Assembly (NCBI RefSeq): GCF_004193775.1
Contig: NC_041012.1
Location: 14,777,223-14,841,222 of the forward strand
Source of the DNA: Glycine soja
Lineage: Eukaryota > Streptophyta > Magnoliopsida > Fabales > Fabaceae
DNA: 64,000 bases
Direction of reading: 5' to 3'
The stretch's first letter is position 1; every line of letters starts with the position of its first letter. Positions 36,890-49,118 of the stretch are shown here, in pieces. The notes below the pieces were generated by a model. It searched no databases. It was not told the DNA's origin and saw only the letters and a program-made list of their open reading frames with translations. The position numbers and the translations under genes were made by a program.

Positions 36890-37275
36890 TGCTCCCTCTT
36901 GTTGCTTCTTTACTTGTTAGAGAAGGGGCCTCTATGAAGATCGAAAATGTTGATAGTTTTTTGTGTACTGCAGTTGCAAGGGGAGATTCAGATTATCTTA
37001 AAAGACTTTTATCCAATGACATGGATCCTAACTTCAAAGATTATGATTACCGAAGTCCTCTTCGCATTGCTGCAGCTGAAGGTTTATATTTTATGGCAAA
37101 GTTGCTATTAGAAGGAGGAACTAGTGTTTTTACCAAAGACAGATGGGGAAATACGACACTTGAAGAAGCTCGGATGTGTGGAAATAAGAACCTAATCAAG
37201 CTTCTAGAAGATGCAAAATCTGCTCAACAGTCAGAATTCCCATCCCAAGAATATACAGACCAAAATGCATCCAAA
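36890..37275 (+). pseudogene. Ankyrin-repeat protein fragment (K+ channel-like?)
   Basis: About 125 codons encode ankyrin repeats: FLCTAVARGDSDYLKRLLSN, DPNFKDYDYRSPLRIAAAEG, FMAKLLLEGG, KDRWGNTTLEEARMCGNKNL and IKLLEDAKSAQ. They resemble ankyrin repeats of plant proteins; the C-terminal region of SKOR/GORK-type outward potassium channels is my best guess, not certain. An extra base near 37258-37262 shifts the frame: the expected KMHPKKCTM reads only in the next frame. No intron is visible, so the source may have been spliced RNA or a single exon. It is on the strand of the LTR element, just after the oppositely oriented H4/RNA-binding pair and before the 3' end of the element. Confidence 0.7.
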
Positions 37276-37552
37276 GAAGTGCACAATGTACCTTTCTTCT
37301 TTCTATACTCACCCCCCTGTTTTAGCTTGATTTTTTATTGCCCACTTTTTCTTTTTTCTACACCTCCATCTTTCCCATAGCAAGCCCAAACCACCATGGC
37401 CCAAATTTCACTCACGTGTTATTTTTCTTTTTTTCTAAACCCACCTCGTGTTTTAGCGATTTTGTTTTTGAACTGTGCCACCAAGCTGTTTCGAGGTTTG
37501 GATTTGAGGTCTCAACACCTTGAGGACAAGGTGTTTTTGATGGGTCAGTGAA

Positions 37553-37951
37553 TGTTATGAATCAGCCTAAGCTATCAGACTAGCTACTACTACCAAACCA
37601 AGGGGAGACAAGCACTCACCTGAGGATAAAAAGACACAACACACGTCCTCAATACTGGAGGGATTGCATAACAAACTTGGACCAGGGATGCTGAGCTGGC
37701 AACCTGTCATTGGAGGGAGAAGATCCTGTCTACTAGAATCCAAATTCTATTATTGCTTCCCTGCTCCATAGGATCGGAAGAGGAATTAGAATAATAGCTT
37801 AGCATTCATGTGCCTATATATATACGAATGAATGATGTAATGGAAGGCAAACAGAAATATAATCAGAAATTCTCTCTCCTCAATCTTTCTTTCTGGAGGT
37901 ACCTAGACCTCGAACGCTAGGATCCATAGAGCAGAGTTTCTGCTCATAACA
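37553..37951 (+). repeat. 3' LTR of the gene-capturing element
   Basis: Starts TGTTATGA, ends TCATAACA, 399 bp, with the same TATATATATA core as the 5' copy. Just upstream, ACCTTGAGGACAAGGTG (37517-37533) resembles the 3' end of gypsy pol-type elements, so some original 3' sequence is kept. Confidence 0.9.
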
Positions 37952-37956
37952 CATCC

Positions 37957-38933
37957 CATGATCAACTTCCTCTCACCAACCAGACCTCAAACAATTGGTT
38001 TATTGAAAGAAAAAAAATTAGCCTCAAATACTACATAAAGGAGAAACGTTAATGATTCCACTCTTAACATTACAACTCTTCATTTATCTATTTTCAAATG
38101 CATTAGGAAATATCAAATGGTTGAATGTCTTGAATTTGATGTTCCCATGAATTGTTTTAGAAAAACAAATCGTGCATTAATCGTCCAAATAATTCTTTTT
38201 ATGAAAATAAATCATATATTTGAGAAAATATTTTTATCTTATTTGTTTAGATTTTTTCCAGAGATATAATATTAATTTCAGTTGTTTTTATTTAACTCTA
38301 CTGAGTCCTTTTAATGCGCACGTTTTAATATTTGGTTTTCTTTCAGTTTCTTTTGAGTTGGTAGTTTCTTATCAATAATGAGTAAAGTTATTAGTTTAAA
38401 AATAAATAAAAATATTAATACATAAAAACATAAAAGAAATATTTAGTTCTAAGATAATTAAATTTATTTAAATATATGGTTGCATTTAACTCATATACTA
38501 AAAGCAGAAAAAGTAAATTTTAAACTAACATTGATTAAATAATAATTTAACTCGTATGAATCTTATCTAATGTAACCGCAAAAGACAGAATTTTGAAAAA
38601 AAGAAGTAAAGGTGTTTCTCTTTTTTTGTTTTTAGGTCTACGGTATATCTTTTTCCACCTTAATTGTTATCGTTAATTTTACAATCAATCCTTTAAGTTC
38701 GTAACACCTGTTTTCCATTAAATGAAACCTATAGACAATTTTTAATCTACCTTTTAATTTGGAAATGTTTTTTAAATACACCGCATAGATTTTTTAAATA
38801 CTTCTCATGAATTTGATTTTCTTTCAAAATTTCCCTCACCCATTACCTTTTATATGCCAAAAATAAAGATAATTTTTTTAAAAACAAAATCACCATATAA
38901 TTATATAATTAACCTTTACCTAAAAAACTAGTA

Positions 38934-38995
<62 letters not shown>

Positions 38996-39087
38996 GTGAA
39001 ATTGATGCATGCAGTGCATGAAATTCTTATTCAATTGTGAGAAAAAGGGGTGTCACACCAAATTTGAAGAGAAAACCCTAATCGGAG
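37957..39087. other. AT-rich spacer with an (AT)n(GA)n microsatellite
   Basis: No gene seen. (AT)n at about 38939-38967 runs directly into (GA)n at 38968-38995, about 90 bp upstream of the eIF5B-like start. A GA tract there could lie in the old 5' leader or promoter, but that is speculative. Confidence 0.5.
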
Positions 39088-40189
39088 ATGGATACGGACA
39101 CGGGAAGGAAGAAACCGAGGGAGAATGAGAACCTCGGCTCCCCGATGTTGTGTATCATGGGTCACGTAGATACCGGCAAAACCAAGCTCTTGGATTGTAT
39201 TCGTGGAACAAATGTTCAGGAGAGGGTGAGGCTGGTGGTATCACACAAAAGATTGGCGCAACATACTTTACTGCTGAGAACATACACTAAAGAACCAAGG
39301 AACTAATCAATGCAAAGCTGAATCCTCCTGGTCTACTTGTTCTTGATACCCCAGGGCACGAGTCATTTACTTACTATAGGTTTATGGCTTCTCTTCTATG
39401 TGATTTTGCAATTTTGGTTGTTGACACTTTGCATGGGTTAGAGCAACAAACACTAGAATCCCTTTATCTATTAAGAGGCATGAATAAAAAATTCATTGTT
39501 GTCTTGAATAATGTGAGTGAGCATTTATGTCTTCTATGAGATTTTTTTTTTGGAATAGGTGATGCTCATGTTACTTGAAAAGTTGCAGGTTGACAAGCTT
39601 CGTGGGTGGAAACCATGTCACAATACTCCAATCACTGAAGCAGTGGAGCAGCAGACTCAGGATGTTCAACTTAAGTTTAATGGGTTGCTTGATGATGTAG
39701 CCAAATATTTCTTTCTTCTTCATCTTTTGTACCAGACAATTTTGTTATGCCCTAATTTTCTTCTGTCTCTTTGCTAGATTACTTATCTGTTCGAACAAGT
39801 GGGACCGAGTACTCAGTATCTGAATACTGAGTTGCTGAATACTGAAAACATTGCAATTAATGGGAGACATGTTCAGCATTGTGCCTACAAGTGCAATAAG
39901 GTAATTGTGATACTCTGCTACCTCCCTACTTTGGATTGGTAATTGACATAATGGCCGGTTTTGGAGACCATTAGTTGGGCTTTTATTATTATTGTTGCCT
40001 AAAAGTTTGCCTTAATGCTTCTCCTGTGGATCTTGCTCTGTTGACTTTTTTGAGTTTTTGATATTTCAGTGGTGAAGGAATTCCTGAATTGTTATCACTA
40101 TTGGTTCAATGGACCCAAAAAACAATGGCTCAGAAACTTACATGCAGTGAAAAATTGCAGTTTAGCTCTATATAGTTTCTTTTGTAATA

Positions 40190-40713
40190 TACGGTAGAAA
40201 CTCTTTAAATTAATCCTTGATAAATTAATAAATTCTTTAAAATAAAAAATTTGTCCGGTCCCAACTTAGACCAATGTAAAAAATTAAAAAATTTGATAAA
40301 ATAATAAGATAATAATTTTTCGTGAGATCCTTTTATAATTTTCGGTCCCAAAAAAATCATAAATTAATAATTTATAGAAACTGAAAAAAAAATATATTAC
40401 ACTCTTGTTTACATTTACTGTACTTCGTTGAGTCCCAAGATTCGCTGCAACGTAACTCTAAAAGGTATAGATTTATCTTTTTGTTTGGTATGTACAGTAT
40501 AATTACTTAAAAACTCTTTAAATTAATAATTATTAATTTATTGATAAATTAATAACTCTCTAAATTAATAAATTTCTCCGACATTATTTGGTATGTATAG
40601 TATAATTACTTAAAAACTCTTTAAATTAATAATTATTAATTTATTGATAAATTAATAACTCTCTAAATTAATAAATTTCTCCGACATTATTAATTTATAG
40701 AGTTTTAACTGTA
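40190..40713. mobile_element. TA-flanked inverted-repeat element in an eIF5B intron, 524 bp
   Basis: Ends TACGGTAGAAACTCTTTAAA and, inverted, TACAGTTAAAACTCTATAAA, flanked by TA on both sides (40188-40189, 40714-40715), as for mariner-like or Stowaway-type elements. Inside, a unit of about 103 bp (40487-40589) is repeated almost perfectly in tandem (40590-40692). No transposase. Confidence 0.65.
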
Positions 40714-41033
40714 TAAGGTGGTTGAATGCTTTATGACGGTTTAACTGTAGAGACCTAATTGTTTGTTGGCTTTGGCCAACAGTGTACTGTTTTAGATGTG
40801 GAGGTAGTAGAAGACCATGGAACTACTATTGATTTTGTTTTAGTTAATGGTGTTCTTCACGAAGGAGAACAAATAGTTGTCTGCGGAATGCGGGCAAGTA
40901 TCTTAGACTCGCTGAATCATCATTAGTATTTGATCTTTAGCTCAATCTAATGAACTTTTTCTTACAGGGGCCAATTGTTACCACAATCCAAGCTTTATTG
41001 GCACCTCATCCAATAAAGGAACTCTGTGTCAAG

Positions 41034-42376
41034 GTACCGCTACACAGCTGTTTCTTTATTTATTTTGTTATCACATTATTACTTGATAGGAAAACTAGAA
41101 TTTGTCTACGTAACTATCTACTACCAATGTAAACTAGAGATTATTTGGTCTGAAATTTATTGATTTCTTAAGCAAGTATGATTTTAGAAGGAAAAAAGTT
41201 GTGTTAGTTTCCCTGATCTTACTAGTGTTGGAAGCTAAAGAGAGGATTATGAGATCCCGACCATTATGCTGAACATGGTGGAGCTGAGCCAAAACCAGAG
41301 GGTGCATTCACTTGTTATTTCCATAATTACTATCATTTAACATTTCAAATTAGTAGCATAGCAAACAAAACAAAAAGTAGTAATTAAGTAAAAAAATTCA
41401 CATTATACATAGTTAGCACTGCATTATTTTGTAGTTTATCAAAATCAACCATAATTTTGCATTTTGAGGCCAAAACCAATTGTAAATATAGTCTTGTAAG
41501 CTAAGTTTGACTATAAGAGTGTTCATTTGTGGTTTAGCTTGCTTTTGGGCCCTAGGATCTAATAACTCTGACAACCGTGCTTGAGATGTAGTCTATGTGG
41601 TGTGAGTGTATGTGGGCATGCCTTAGGATATGAACGAGAAATCCCATTTTCCCAAATGTGTCAAAGCTTTGAATCGACTTTGTCAAAAAAGTGTTACTCA
41701 TATTCTCATATGTTACTAAATGCATGTATTTGAAGGGCATATTAGGCTCCAAGTTTTTTAAATCAGTAACTGATGTGTCTTTGTCAAGATTATTTTGAGA
41801 TTTCTATAAGCTAGAACTAAGAAATGTTCCAGCAAGTATAGTTGTTCATTTTTCATGTTGTTCTATTAATGTGAATCAATAGTTGGAAAAGGTATTTTCA
41901 TCATAGTAATATATGGTGTTATGCTACAAAGGACATGTTTGGATTGATGGAAGAGATGAAACTGAGTTGGATGAAATGGAATGAAACCTGATGGGATGCA
42001 TTCCATTACATTTCATCTCTCTCTTCCCCTTCAATTTTGAAGGATATGGTATATGGAACCAGCCTTATTTTTCCTTCTTTTCCATCTCATCATTAATTAT
42101 CTGGAGAATGAAATGGTAACTCCATTCCTTTTTGTTCCATTTAATTCCACTCACCACTTGATATACAAAAATAGCTTTCTTGGTGGTGGGGTTGGTCTTG
42201 GATGATTAATTATGACAAGAAAACTATTTGAATAAGTGAATATCTCATCCATGTATATCAACATCAATAATTTGTTTGCTGTGTAATATTTTCTATAATG
42301 ATAAATTCCATCTAGGCAGAGGGAGTGCAGTATGTCTTAAAGGTTTCAACTCAGCAATGATGGTCTTATTTTGGGG
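41034..42376 (+). other. Long intron-like stretch of the eIF5B pseudogene
   Basis: No exon recognised. 41935-42160 contains repeated ATGGAATG / CATTCCAT-type motifs (GGATTGATGGAAGAGATGAA, CATTCCATTACATTTCATC) that suggest a small MITE-like insertion starting ACATGTTTGGATTG, but a matching right end is not clear. Confidence 0.35.
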
Positions 42377-44272
42377 AACATATCTGCATCACAAAAAAAT
42401 CAAAGCTGCAATGGGTGTAAAAATCACTGCCCAGGTACTTCTTTGTGATATTAAACCGACCTCTTTTTATGCTATTTTTTATCCAATTGTCTTATGCTTA
42501 TGAATGTCTAAGCTTTGGTTTTATTCAGGGGCTTGAACATGCCATTGCTGGCACTGATTTGGTAGTTGGTACAATTTTAGAAGAGTTAAAGTGGACTGCT
42601 ACGTATTTATACTCCACCCTAGAAATTTTGGCCACTTTTTAATATGGAAGTGAGCTGAAATTGAAAGTGAATTTTGACTCTTTACCAAGCAATTTAGTGA
42701 AATTAAAAATTTTGTATCCTCCTTGTTTTCCTACCCATACTAAGCTTTTGTCTGTTTATCACACTCGGAAGACTATAGACACTCAAAATTGAAACTTGAG
42801 CTTGGTTTTGTTTCCATTTTAAATAATTGATTTCAATATGGAGTCTGAGTTTGGAGGAGATCTCTCCACTATTAGAATTGTCTGTCTTTAGATATGACAC
42901 ATCAAAGTGGTGGAGCTGTCCTACAGACTAATATAAACTAAATGTAGCATAATCTAAATTCCTCCTTATCAAGCTACATAATTTATCAACCTATTTTTTT
43001 AAATATCCATTCTGTATCAAAAAGATTGTTGAGCTAGAATTCTTTTGTCCAAATGGTTACATGCTTCCATCACAATATTCCATCCAGTAAGTCAGTAATC
43101 ACACTCGATTTATGTAAATTCAGGCTTCTTTTTCTTTCCCAACTCTAAAATTGTGCTTCCTTTTTAGATTTTGCACCTATGCTTTATCATTGTTGTTATT
43201 GTGTGTTCATTTTATACAAGTTTGCCTCTGTTGCCCCAGTTTAAGACGCTTTTAACATTTTTTTTCCAGTTTGTTCTCTGAACCCAATATTCTGAGCTTT
43301 AAGATCCTCTTTAGCTTTTAGCTTTTTGGTTTTATGATGATGACAAGGGTCGATGTTAAGTTGTGAAGTCTGTTGTGCCCAATGCACAAAAATTAATTGT
43401 TTTGATTTCTTTAAATTTGCATCTAATATTGTCTATTTGACTTTCACAGATTGGAACTCCAATCTGCATTCCTTCCAGAGAGTTCATTGATATTGGTCGC
43501 GTTGCCTCCATTGAGAATAACCATCTACCTGTTGATTATGCAAGGAAGGGGCAGAAAGTAGCCATTAAGGTATGTTCTTGGACTATAATGAACCTCTCTG
43601 AACTCACGAAGTTGCCCAAGATGAAAATGGAATTTGAAATAAAAACCTTTTGTGTACTTCACAGGAAGCAAAAAGATTATACCTTTTGCACAATGTTGAA
43701 AAGGAAAAAAGATCATTAATAAAAATTAGCGTACCCCCGTGCCAGAATTTCATATGCAAAAAGGTGCATCTTTACTTGCTGTACCAAGGCTTGCTCTCAG
43801 AAAAGATCACTAATAACTATTTTAAATTATTTGAAGTAATAGTATTATTAGATTGATAAAATGTCACAATCCGTAATTTACATGTCATCAATAAGTAGAC
43901 ATGGTTATTTAGAAAATGGTGAGAGAGAAAAGTGAAGAGTTGGATAATAGGGATTAGGGAGAAATGGAATGATGTTTCTGGTTTCCTTGTGTATTCTTGG
44001 TAGCCACCTTGCTGTTATGCTCCAATTTCTTTTACAGATTGTTGGTAGCAATCCTGGACTTGTAAGTTTATAGTAATAAGCATCAAGTAATGAGCTACGT
44101 GCATTTAACTGTTTATGGATTTGGTTGAAAATGTCTCAAGTTATACTGTTGATTAATACAGGATGATCCTCTTCTAGAGGATTGAAGGTTGGTTGTTAAA
44201 TTCAAGAATCTTTTCAAGATACAATGAGGAGACTTCATTGGGCACTCCAGTATCAATTAACAAAAGAAAAAA

Positions 44273-44298
44273 CTAGTAAAGTGATCCGTGAAACACGG
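44273..44298 (-). mobile_element. Probable Helitron 3' terminus (minus strand)
   Basis: On the minus strand a 5-bp stem CCGTG/CACGG with a TTT loop (44298-44286) is followed after 9 nt by CTAG (44276-44273) and then T. Hairpin, spacing, CTRR end and the T at the insertion point all fit a Helitron 3' end. If real, the element extends to higher coordinates from here, starting 45 bp after the eIF5B stop. I could not find its TC 5' end. Confidence 0.5.
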
Positions 44299-44309
44299 GT
44301 CTCAACTTA

Positions 44310-45458
44310 GTATATGTTTTTTTATAGGGAGAACTTGGTATATGTTTAAAAATATGATTAAAATAGATTCAAAAATAGTAATGACTATCGTGTAAATAAA
44401 AGCAATTAAATATTTTAGAAAATAATTTTATAAATAACCTTTGATACGATATGAAGTATATAGGAAAACAAAATTTTCTATTTTAATAAAAAGTAAATAT
44501 TTTATTAATTATATATTTTCTACTGATTGTCAGTAATATAATAGTCACTTTAATCTACCAATGCATATGTAAAAGAGATCAAGAATAAAACACAAAACAG
44601 AGAACATATTTTTCTGCTTAATTTTGCAGTACCTATAGCCCACCATAATGCTATAGAGACACTTTTTTTAAAAAGCCAAAACAAAGAGATTATATTAGTA
44701 CGAACCCATAGATTCATTTATCTGCTAAAAATCCTGCATGAGTGCCCCTCCCCCACCCCCTTGCTCAATTTAGACGCAACCTCTAGAACCACCCAACCTA
44801 AGTGTTGCACAATTTATACGCAAGATTCTCTCATATTTTTAAATTACAATTACAATTCATCAATTTGCCTTTTGCTGAAAAAAGAAGTGAGGAATTGGAA
44901 ATGAAAGTCATTTTTAAGAATATTCAATATTCATATTATCATGTCTTCTTACCAATATATACCTCCAAAATCAAATCTTCTTAAGGCAATCCTGAATAGT
45001 CCTTCCATGAATAACTACATCAAGACCATTAGGGTTGGTTTTTGAATAAACAAAAATAAACATAAGATACATAACCAAAAACCAAATAAATAAATAAATA
45101 AATAATTGATAATGAAAAGGAAGATAGATACGAAGATAAAGACCTGCATTTAAGTTTAAATTCAAAAGTCTCTTTCACTTATCAATTTTATGTTATTCAT
45201 CTTGGCCTAGCCATTAGCAACATCATTTGACTTAAGGGTACCTAACCCATATGAATTGAGAGCAAGGGAGCAAAACTATTGAATTAAGAGCTTCCAACTC
45301 ATTCATGTGACTGTAAAACTTCACTGATATGCCTACATCATCTTCACCAAAATTAAGTTCAAGCAGCAGCTTAATATTGGTGTTTTCATGAAAAACTATA
45401 TTGTACATTTATATTTTCGATGATTTCTCTGCCCAAAACATTGATACTTGGTTTTTCT
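44310..45458. other. Non-coding spacer, possibly Helitron interior
   Basis: No gene, RNA or clear repeat recognised. It contains a short (AAAT)n tract near 45086-45102. It might be the inside of the putative Helitron ending at 44273. Confidence 0.35.
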
Positions 45459-45467
45459 TTTAATTTA

Positions 45468-46064
45468 GGCTGAATCGTAATTTTCATTTCCTAGTTTTTT
45501 AAATTTATGATTTTGATCCCTTTAATTTTTAATTGTAATATTTGGTTCCTTTGATTTTATAAATTTGAGATTTTGATACCCTAATAGATTATTAGAGATA
45601 TTAAATTAATTATAAATTAAATAAAAATTATTAATCATTAAAAAACTTTAATAAAAGACTATTAACTCTAATGAGATTTTGATACCTAATAGATTATTAG
45701 AGATATTAAATTAATTATAAATTAAATAAAAATTATTAATTATTAAAAAACTTTAATAAAAGACTATTAACTTTAATGTGATGTTATTATCACTGGAGTC
45801 GCTGGAGTGACATGTGATAGTAGAGGTAAAAGAATTGTTTGCAGAGAAGAGGAAGAACATAATGTGTAAAATTAGGATTAATAATTTTTTATTCAATTTT
45901 TTAATAATTAATGATTTTGATTAATTTATAATTAATTTAATAACTCAATTAATTAGAATTATTTATTAATAATCTATTAGGAGTACCAAAATCACCAATT
46001 TATAAGACTAGGAGGACCAAAATATGGATTTGAGAAACTGAAGGACCAAAATTATAATTTAACC
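45468..46064. mobile_element. Mutator-like long-TIR MITE, about 600 bp
   Basis: Ends GGCTGAATCGTAATTTTC and, inverted, GGTTAAATTATAATTTTG; inverted similarity extends roughly 140 bp inward (blocks around TTTGATCC / GGACCAAA and the TAATAGATTATTA motif). Flanks TTTAATTTA (45459-45467) and TTTTATTTA (46065-46073) match at 8 of 9 positions, the 9-bp target duplication of Mutator-like elements. A unit of about 105 bp around 45572-45673 is repeated in tandem to about 45780. Non-coding. Confidence 0.7.
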
Positions 46065-46073
46065 TTTTATTTA

Positions 46074-47737
46074 TTAAAAATATGATTTAATTAAAATGAA
46101 ATGCATTGAATCAATATCCTCCATAATAAGTATGGTAATAACATGCATAGTTGTCATTTCCTTCAACATTTGTAAGACGGAAAATTGATCAGTTCTTCGT
46201 TCAACATTTTCTCTCATTAACCATTACTACCAAAAATGAAAATTAGTGACTCAACCATTGTGGGATTGTTGAGAGACTGACAGAGGCTGCAAGTTATAAC
46301 ACTTTCCAAGCTCACCACTGCCACCAAGATTCTCAAGCATCTCAAAATATTCTTCAATGGATTCTTAGTTGCAACACCAACAAACCAAACATTTCAAAAC
46401 CAAATCTGAAAACCATATCACTCTTATCAGATATAGTGAGCACACCGATTCACACGTAACAATATGCACACCAATTGGTTGTACTTACCAGGACCACAAA
46501 AGCAGCAGCAGCTATGACAGAGGATAAAATTTGTCATAAGGTCACTCTAGCCTCGTTTCCACAAAGATTTAATAGAAATAGTGAAAAAAATTGCAACTTG
46601 CAAGTCCCTCATTTAATTGACTCTTGAAATGATCTATGGACAATAACATTTGTATTTGAAATGATCTACGAGCGTGACGTATCCATGAACAACGATTTCG
46701 AATATAGGCGATGGTGCCTACTAGAGTGTTCGTGAATGGGGTTCTGTGAACAAAATGTCTTTTGTGAATGAGATTGCAAAATGTCATTTTTGGTTGATGA
46801 GATTCTGTGAGCACCTTCAACTTCAATTGTAACGAAAGCTTTTTGGTTTTCCTGCCTTGGCTTTTTGGTTTTGTGAGCAATTGTTCTGTTCTTCATTCAT
46901 AATTGACAAAAGTTAGAATTTTGTTCCTGTTGCCTCAAATTGTCATTAACAATTATTTCACTTCAAATGTGCTTTCAGGTTATTCAAATAACTATCAAGA
47001 TTTTTATGAATGAAACAATTTGAAGAAAGGGAAAGATGAAACGTGAGATAGACCAGAAGTTGTGGAAGTGCTAATTCGATAGATCAATGCAATTGATTTT
47101 TTTTTTTTTGGAAAATGGAATCACAAAAAGGAACGAGGTGGGGATATTTTTGGAACAAAATATCATTGAAATGGCATGTGAGAATCACATGTACAATCCT
47201 GTCAATGAAACTAACATTGTTTTGGGACAAAGGGAGGCTTGTGTAATGAGAATGAAAAAGTTAGGAGGTTTTGTGTAGAATGAAAGAAAGGAGGGGATGC
47301 ATTTGCAATTAAAATAAATTGGTAATTTTCTCTATTACTTAAAGTAATTGAGGCTAGGGTTATCTGATAAAAAAAATTGAGGTTAGGATTTTTTCTCTCA
47401 CTCAATCTATATGCCTCGTAAGCATGTCACATGACAACACTACACATTGATTTTTTCTTTTGCCAAAATGGCAATAGTTTTTTATTTTAATTTCCTAATA
47501 ATTCATAAAATAAATTATGGTGATTACAACGAGCATATATTTTGATTAAATTGAATGATAAATATATAATTATAACTAATTAATTAATTAATTTTATTTT
47601 TACTTTGGAAAATTTTTAAAATAACTTTTACTTAAAAGTAGTATAAAATAAGTTTAAAATTTTCATAAACAATATTTTGTCAAATACTATTTATATTAAA
47701 GGTTGAAATTTATAATAAATCATGTCACATTTTTTAA
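46074..47737. other. Intergenic sequence, no gene recognised
   Basis: Open minus-strand stretches at 46569-46896 and a plus-strand one at 47087-47278 have no recognisable family, no start context and no splice structure. I see nothing else. Confidence 0.45.
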
Positions 47738-48003
47738 GGTTTAAATATCTTTTTAATTCTTAGAGTTTAGTATTATTTTTTTGTCCTTGCAAAAAATTGA
47801 TTTTAGCTTTTGCCAATTATGTTTGGTTTGTTTTTTGTCTTAAAATTTTTTAGATAATACTTTAAATTATGAAAAAATACCATCTAATATGCTTTAAAGA
47901 CAAAAAATAAAATAAATATATTTGAAAAAACTAAAAGCAAATATTATTTTTACAATGACAAAAAAAAACACAAAATTACAATGACTAAAAATATATCTAA
48001 GCC
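47738..48003. mobile_element. Small Mutator-like MITE, 266 bp
   Basis: Ends GGTTTAAATATCTTTTTA and, inverted, GGCTTAGATATATTTTTAG, the same terminal style as the Pack-MULE at 49182 (GGCTTAAATAT). Inner parts pair around TTTTTGTC / GACAAAAA. Flanking 9-mers match only in part. Confidence 0.55.
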
Positions 48004-48012
48004 CAATTTAAA

Positions 48013-49117
48013 AGAAAAAAATCCCACTAAAATTTCTCTTTTTTCCCTTTTAACTTTTTCTTTTTTCATTCACTTCTATAGTCTCTCTTCTATTTCATTT
48101 CATTTTTTCTCTAACTCATAGGATTGATTTAGTGGTATGAGGTTTCATTATATTCAATTTTCTCGGTATGTAAAATATTCTTGAGTCAACATTAATAATC
48201 ACAAATTACGAGCAAGATTAGTCTATGAATCAGTAAATTGATAGACACATGTGGTTTTCTTTTCTCTCTCACTTCCTTTTTTCTTTTTATTTTACTCAAC
48301 TATTTTTTTTTTACAACTACTCTTTTACATAATTATATAGTTTTATTATTAATTTATTAAATATACTTTCATTAAAAAATATAACATGCTTAATAATATT
48401 ATAAATTAAATTAATTTTAATAGTGTTGAATTTTTTACATAATAAATAATAAATATAGTGAAATAAAAAATTGTTAGGATGGAAATAGATAAGAAAATGA
48501 ATAATGGTTTCAGTTTTCATATATCTTATAACAAATAATGATTTGACTAGCATAAAAATCTAGATTTGGTTGAACTAATTTTTTTCTACTTGAATACTCT
48601 ATATTTTTTTCATTTTTAGTGAATATAAGTTTATTTTAATATAAGAATTTAATTTTATAAACAAATGTATTTTAAACGTACATAAAAACTGAGTCGCGTC
48701 GATTTATATTACGCATATAATATTATGTGACTTATTTTATTATATTGGATTATTAATTTTTTTTTCATTTTTTGGAATTAAAACCTAAAAATCTTTTTAC
48801 AAATTTAATATTTTATTTTTTATTTTTAATTTAATATATTTTTTAAAAATATTTTAATTCCTAATCCTAAATCTAGTCTTCCCTCGTTAATTTCTAATCT
48901 TCCTAAAACTCAGAACCCATCGCCGTCCTAAAACACGAAAACAACCCACCCTTATTCCCACCACTACCCTTTCTTTGCTTCTGAAATCTGACATTTCCCC
49001 TTCGGAATACTATTCACATGCCTCACCTTCTTCTCAGTATTCTTCCCTAGGTGATCCTACACGCTGTTATAATTATTGAAGGCTACAAAAAGCAATAAAA
49101 ACAACCTAATAGTAAAC
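48013..49117. other. AT-rich spacer
   Basis: No gene seen. 48890-49110 is richer in C (CCTCGTTAATTTC..., CCCACCACTACCC) but has no recognised product. Confidence 0.45.
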
Positions 49118-49118
49118 C

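Larger units (their letters stand above)
34860..37951 (+). mobile_element. Gypsy-derived LTR element carrying host gene fragments
   Basis: Two LTRs of about 400 bp (5': 34860-35266 plus 36157-36160 after a nested insertion; 3': 37553-37951) are flanked by an identical 5-bp duplication CATCC at 34855-34859 and 37952-37956. LTR ends are TGTTATGA and TCATAACA in the 3' copy; the 5' copy starts TTTTATGA. After the 5' LTR comes ATTTGGTGCTTTCATT, a typical gypsy primer-site region, then the first about 42 codons of a Ty3/gypsy gag. The protease, reverse transcriptase and integrase genes are absent. In their place are pieces of a glycine-rich RNA-binding protein, histone H4 and an ankyrin-repeat protein. 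It is non-autonomous and would need enzymes supplied in trans. Confidence 0.85.
39088..44228 (+). pseudogene. eIF5B (translation initiation factor IF-2 like) pseudogene
   Basis: Exon-like blocks separated by introns encode parts of eIF5B, the GTPase that joins ribosomal subunits. 39088-39511 has G1 (GHVDTGKT), G3 (DTPGHES) and LNN. 39590-39690 completes NNVDKLRGWK, so the G4 NKxD motif has Lys changed to Asn. Later blocks are at about 39779-39898, 40069-40160 (SGEGIPELLSLLVQWTQKTM), 40783-40893 (domain II, TTIDFVLVNGVLHEGEQIVV), 40968-41033, 42377-42434, 42530-42570 (GLEHAIAGT), 43451-43569 (domain IV, IGTPICIPSREFIDIGRVAS), 44039-44063 and 44162-44227. Damage: two extra bases near 39221, TAA at 39288-39290, a frame break near 39860, exons missing between 42570 and 43451, and Trp to TGA at 44183-44185. 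The long N-terminal region of eIF5B is absent. The introns show it came from DNA, not from retrotransposed mRNA. Confidence 0.85.

Noticed and set aside
46569..46896. Two overlapping minus-strand open frames of 76 and 103 codons
   Set aside because: No family match; repeated GATGAGATT / TTTGTGAA phrases suggest low-complexity sequence rather than an exon.
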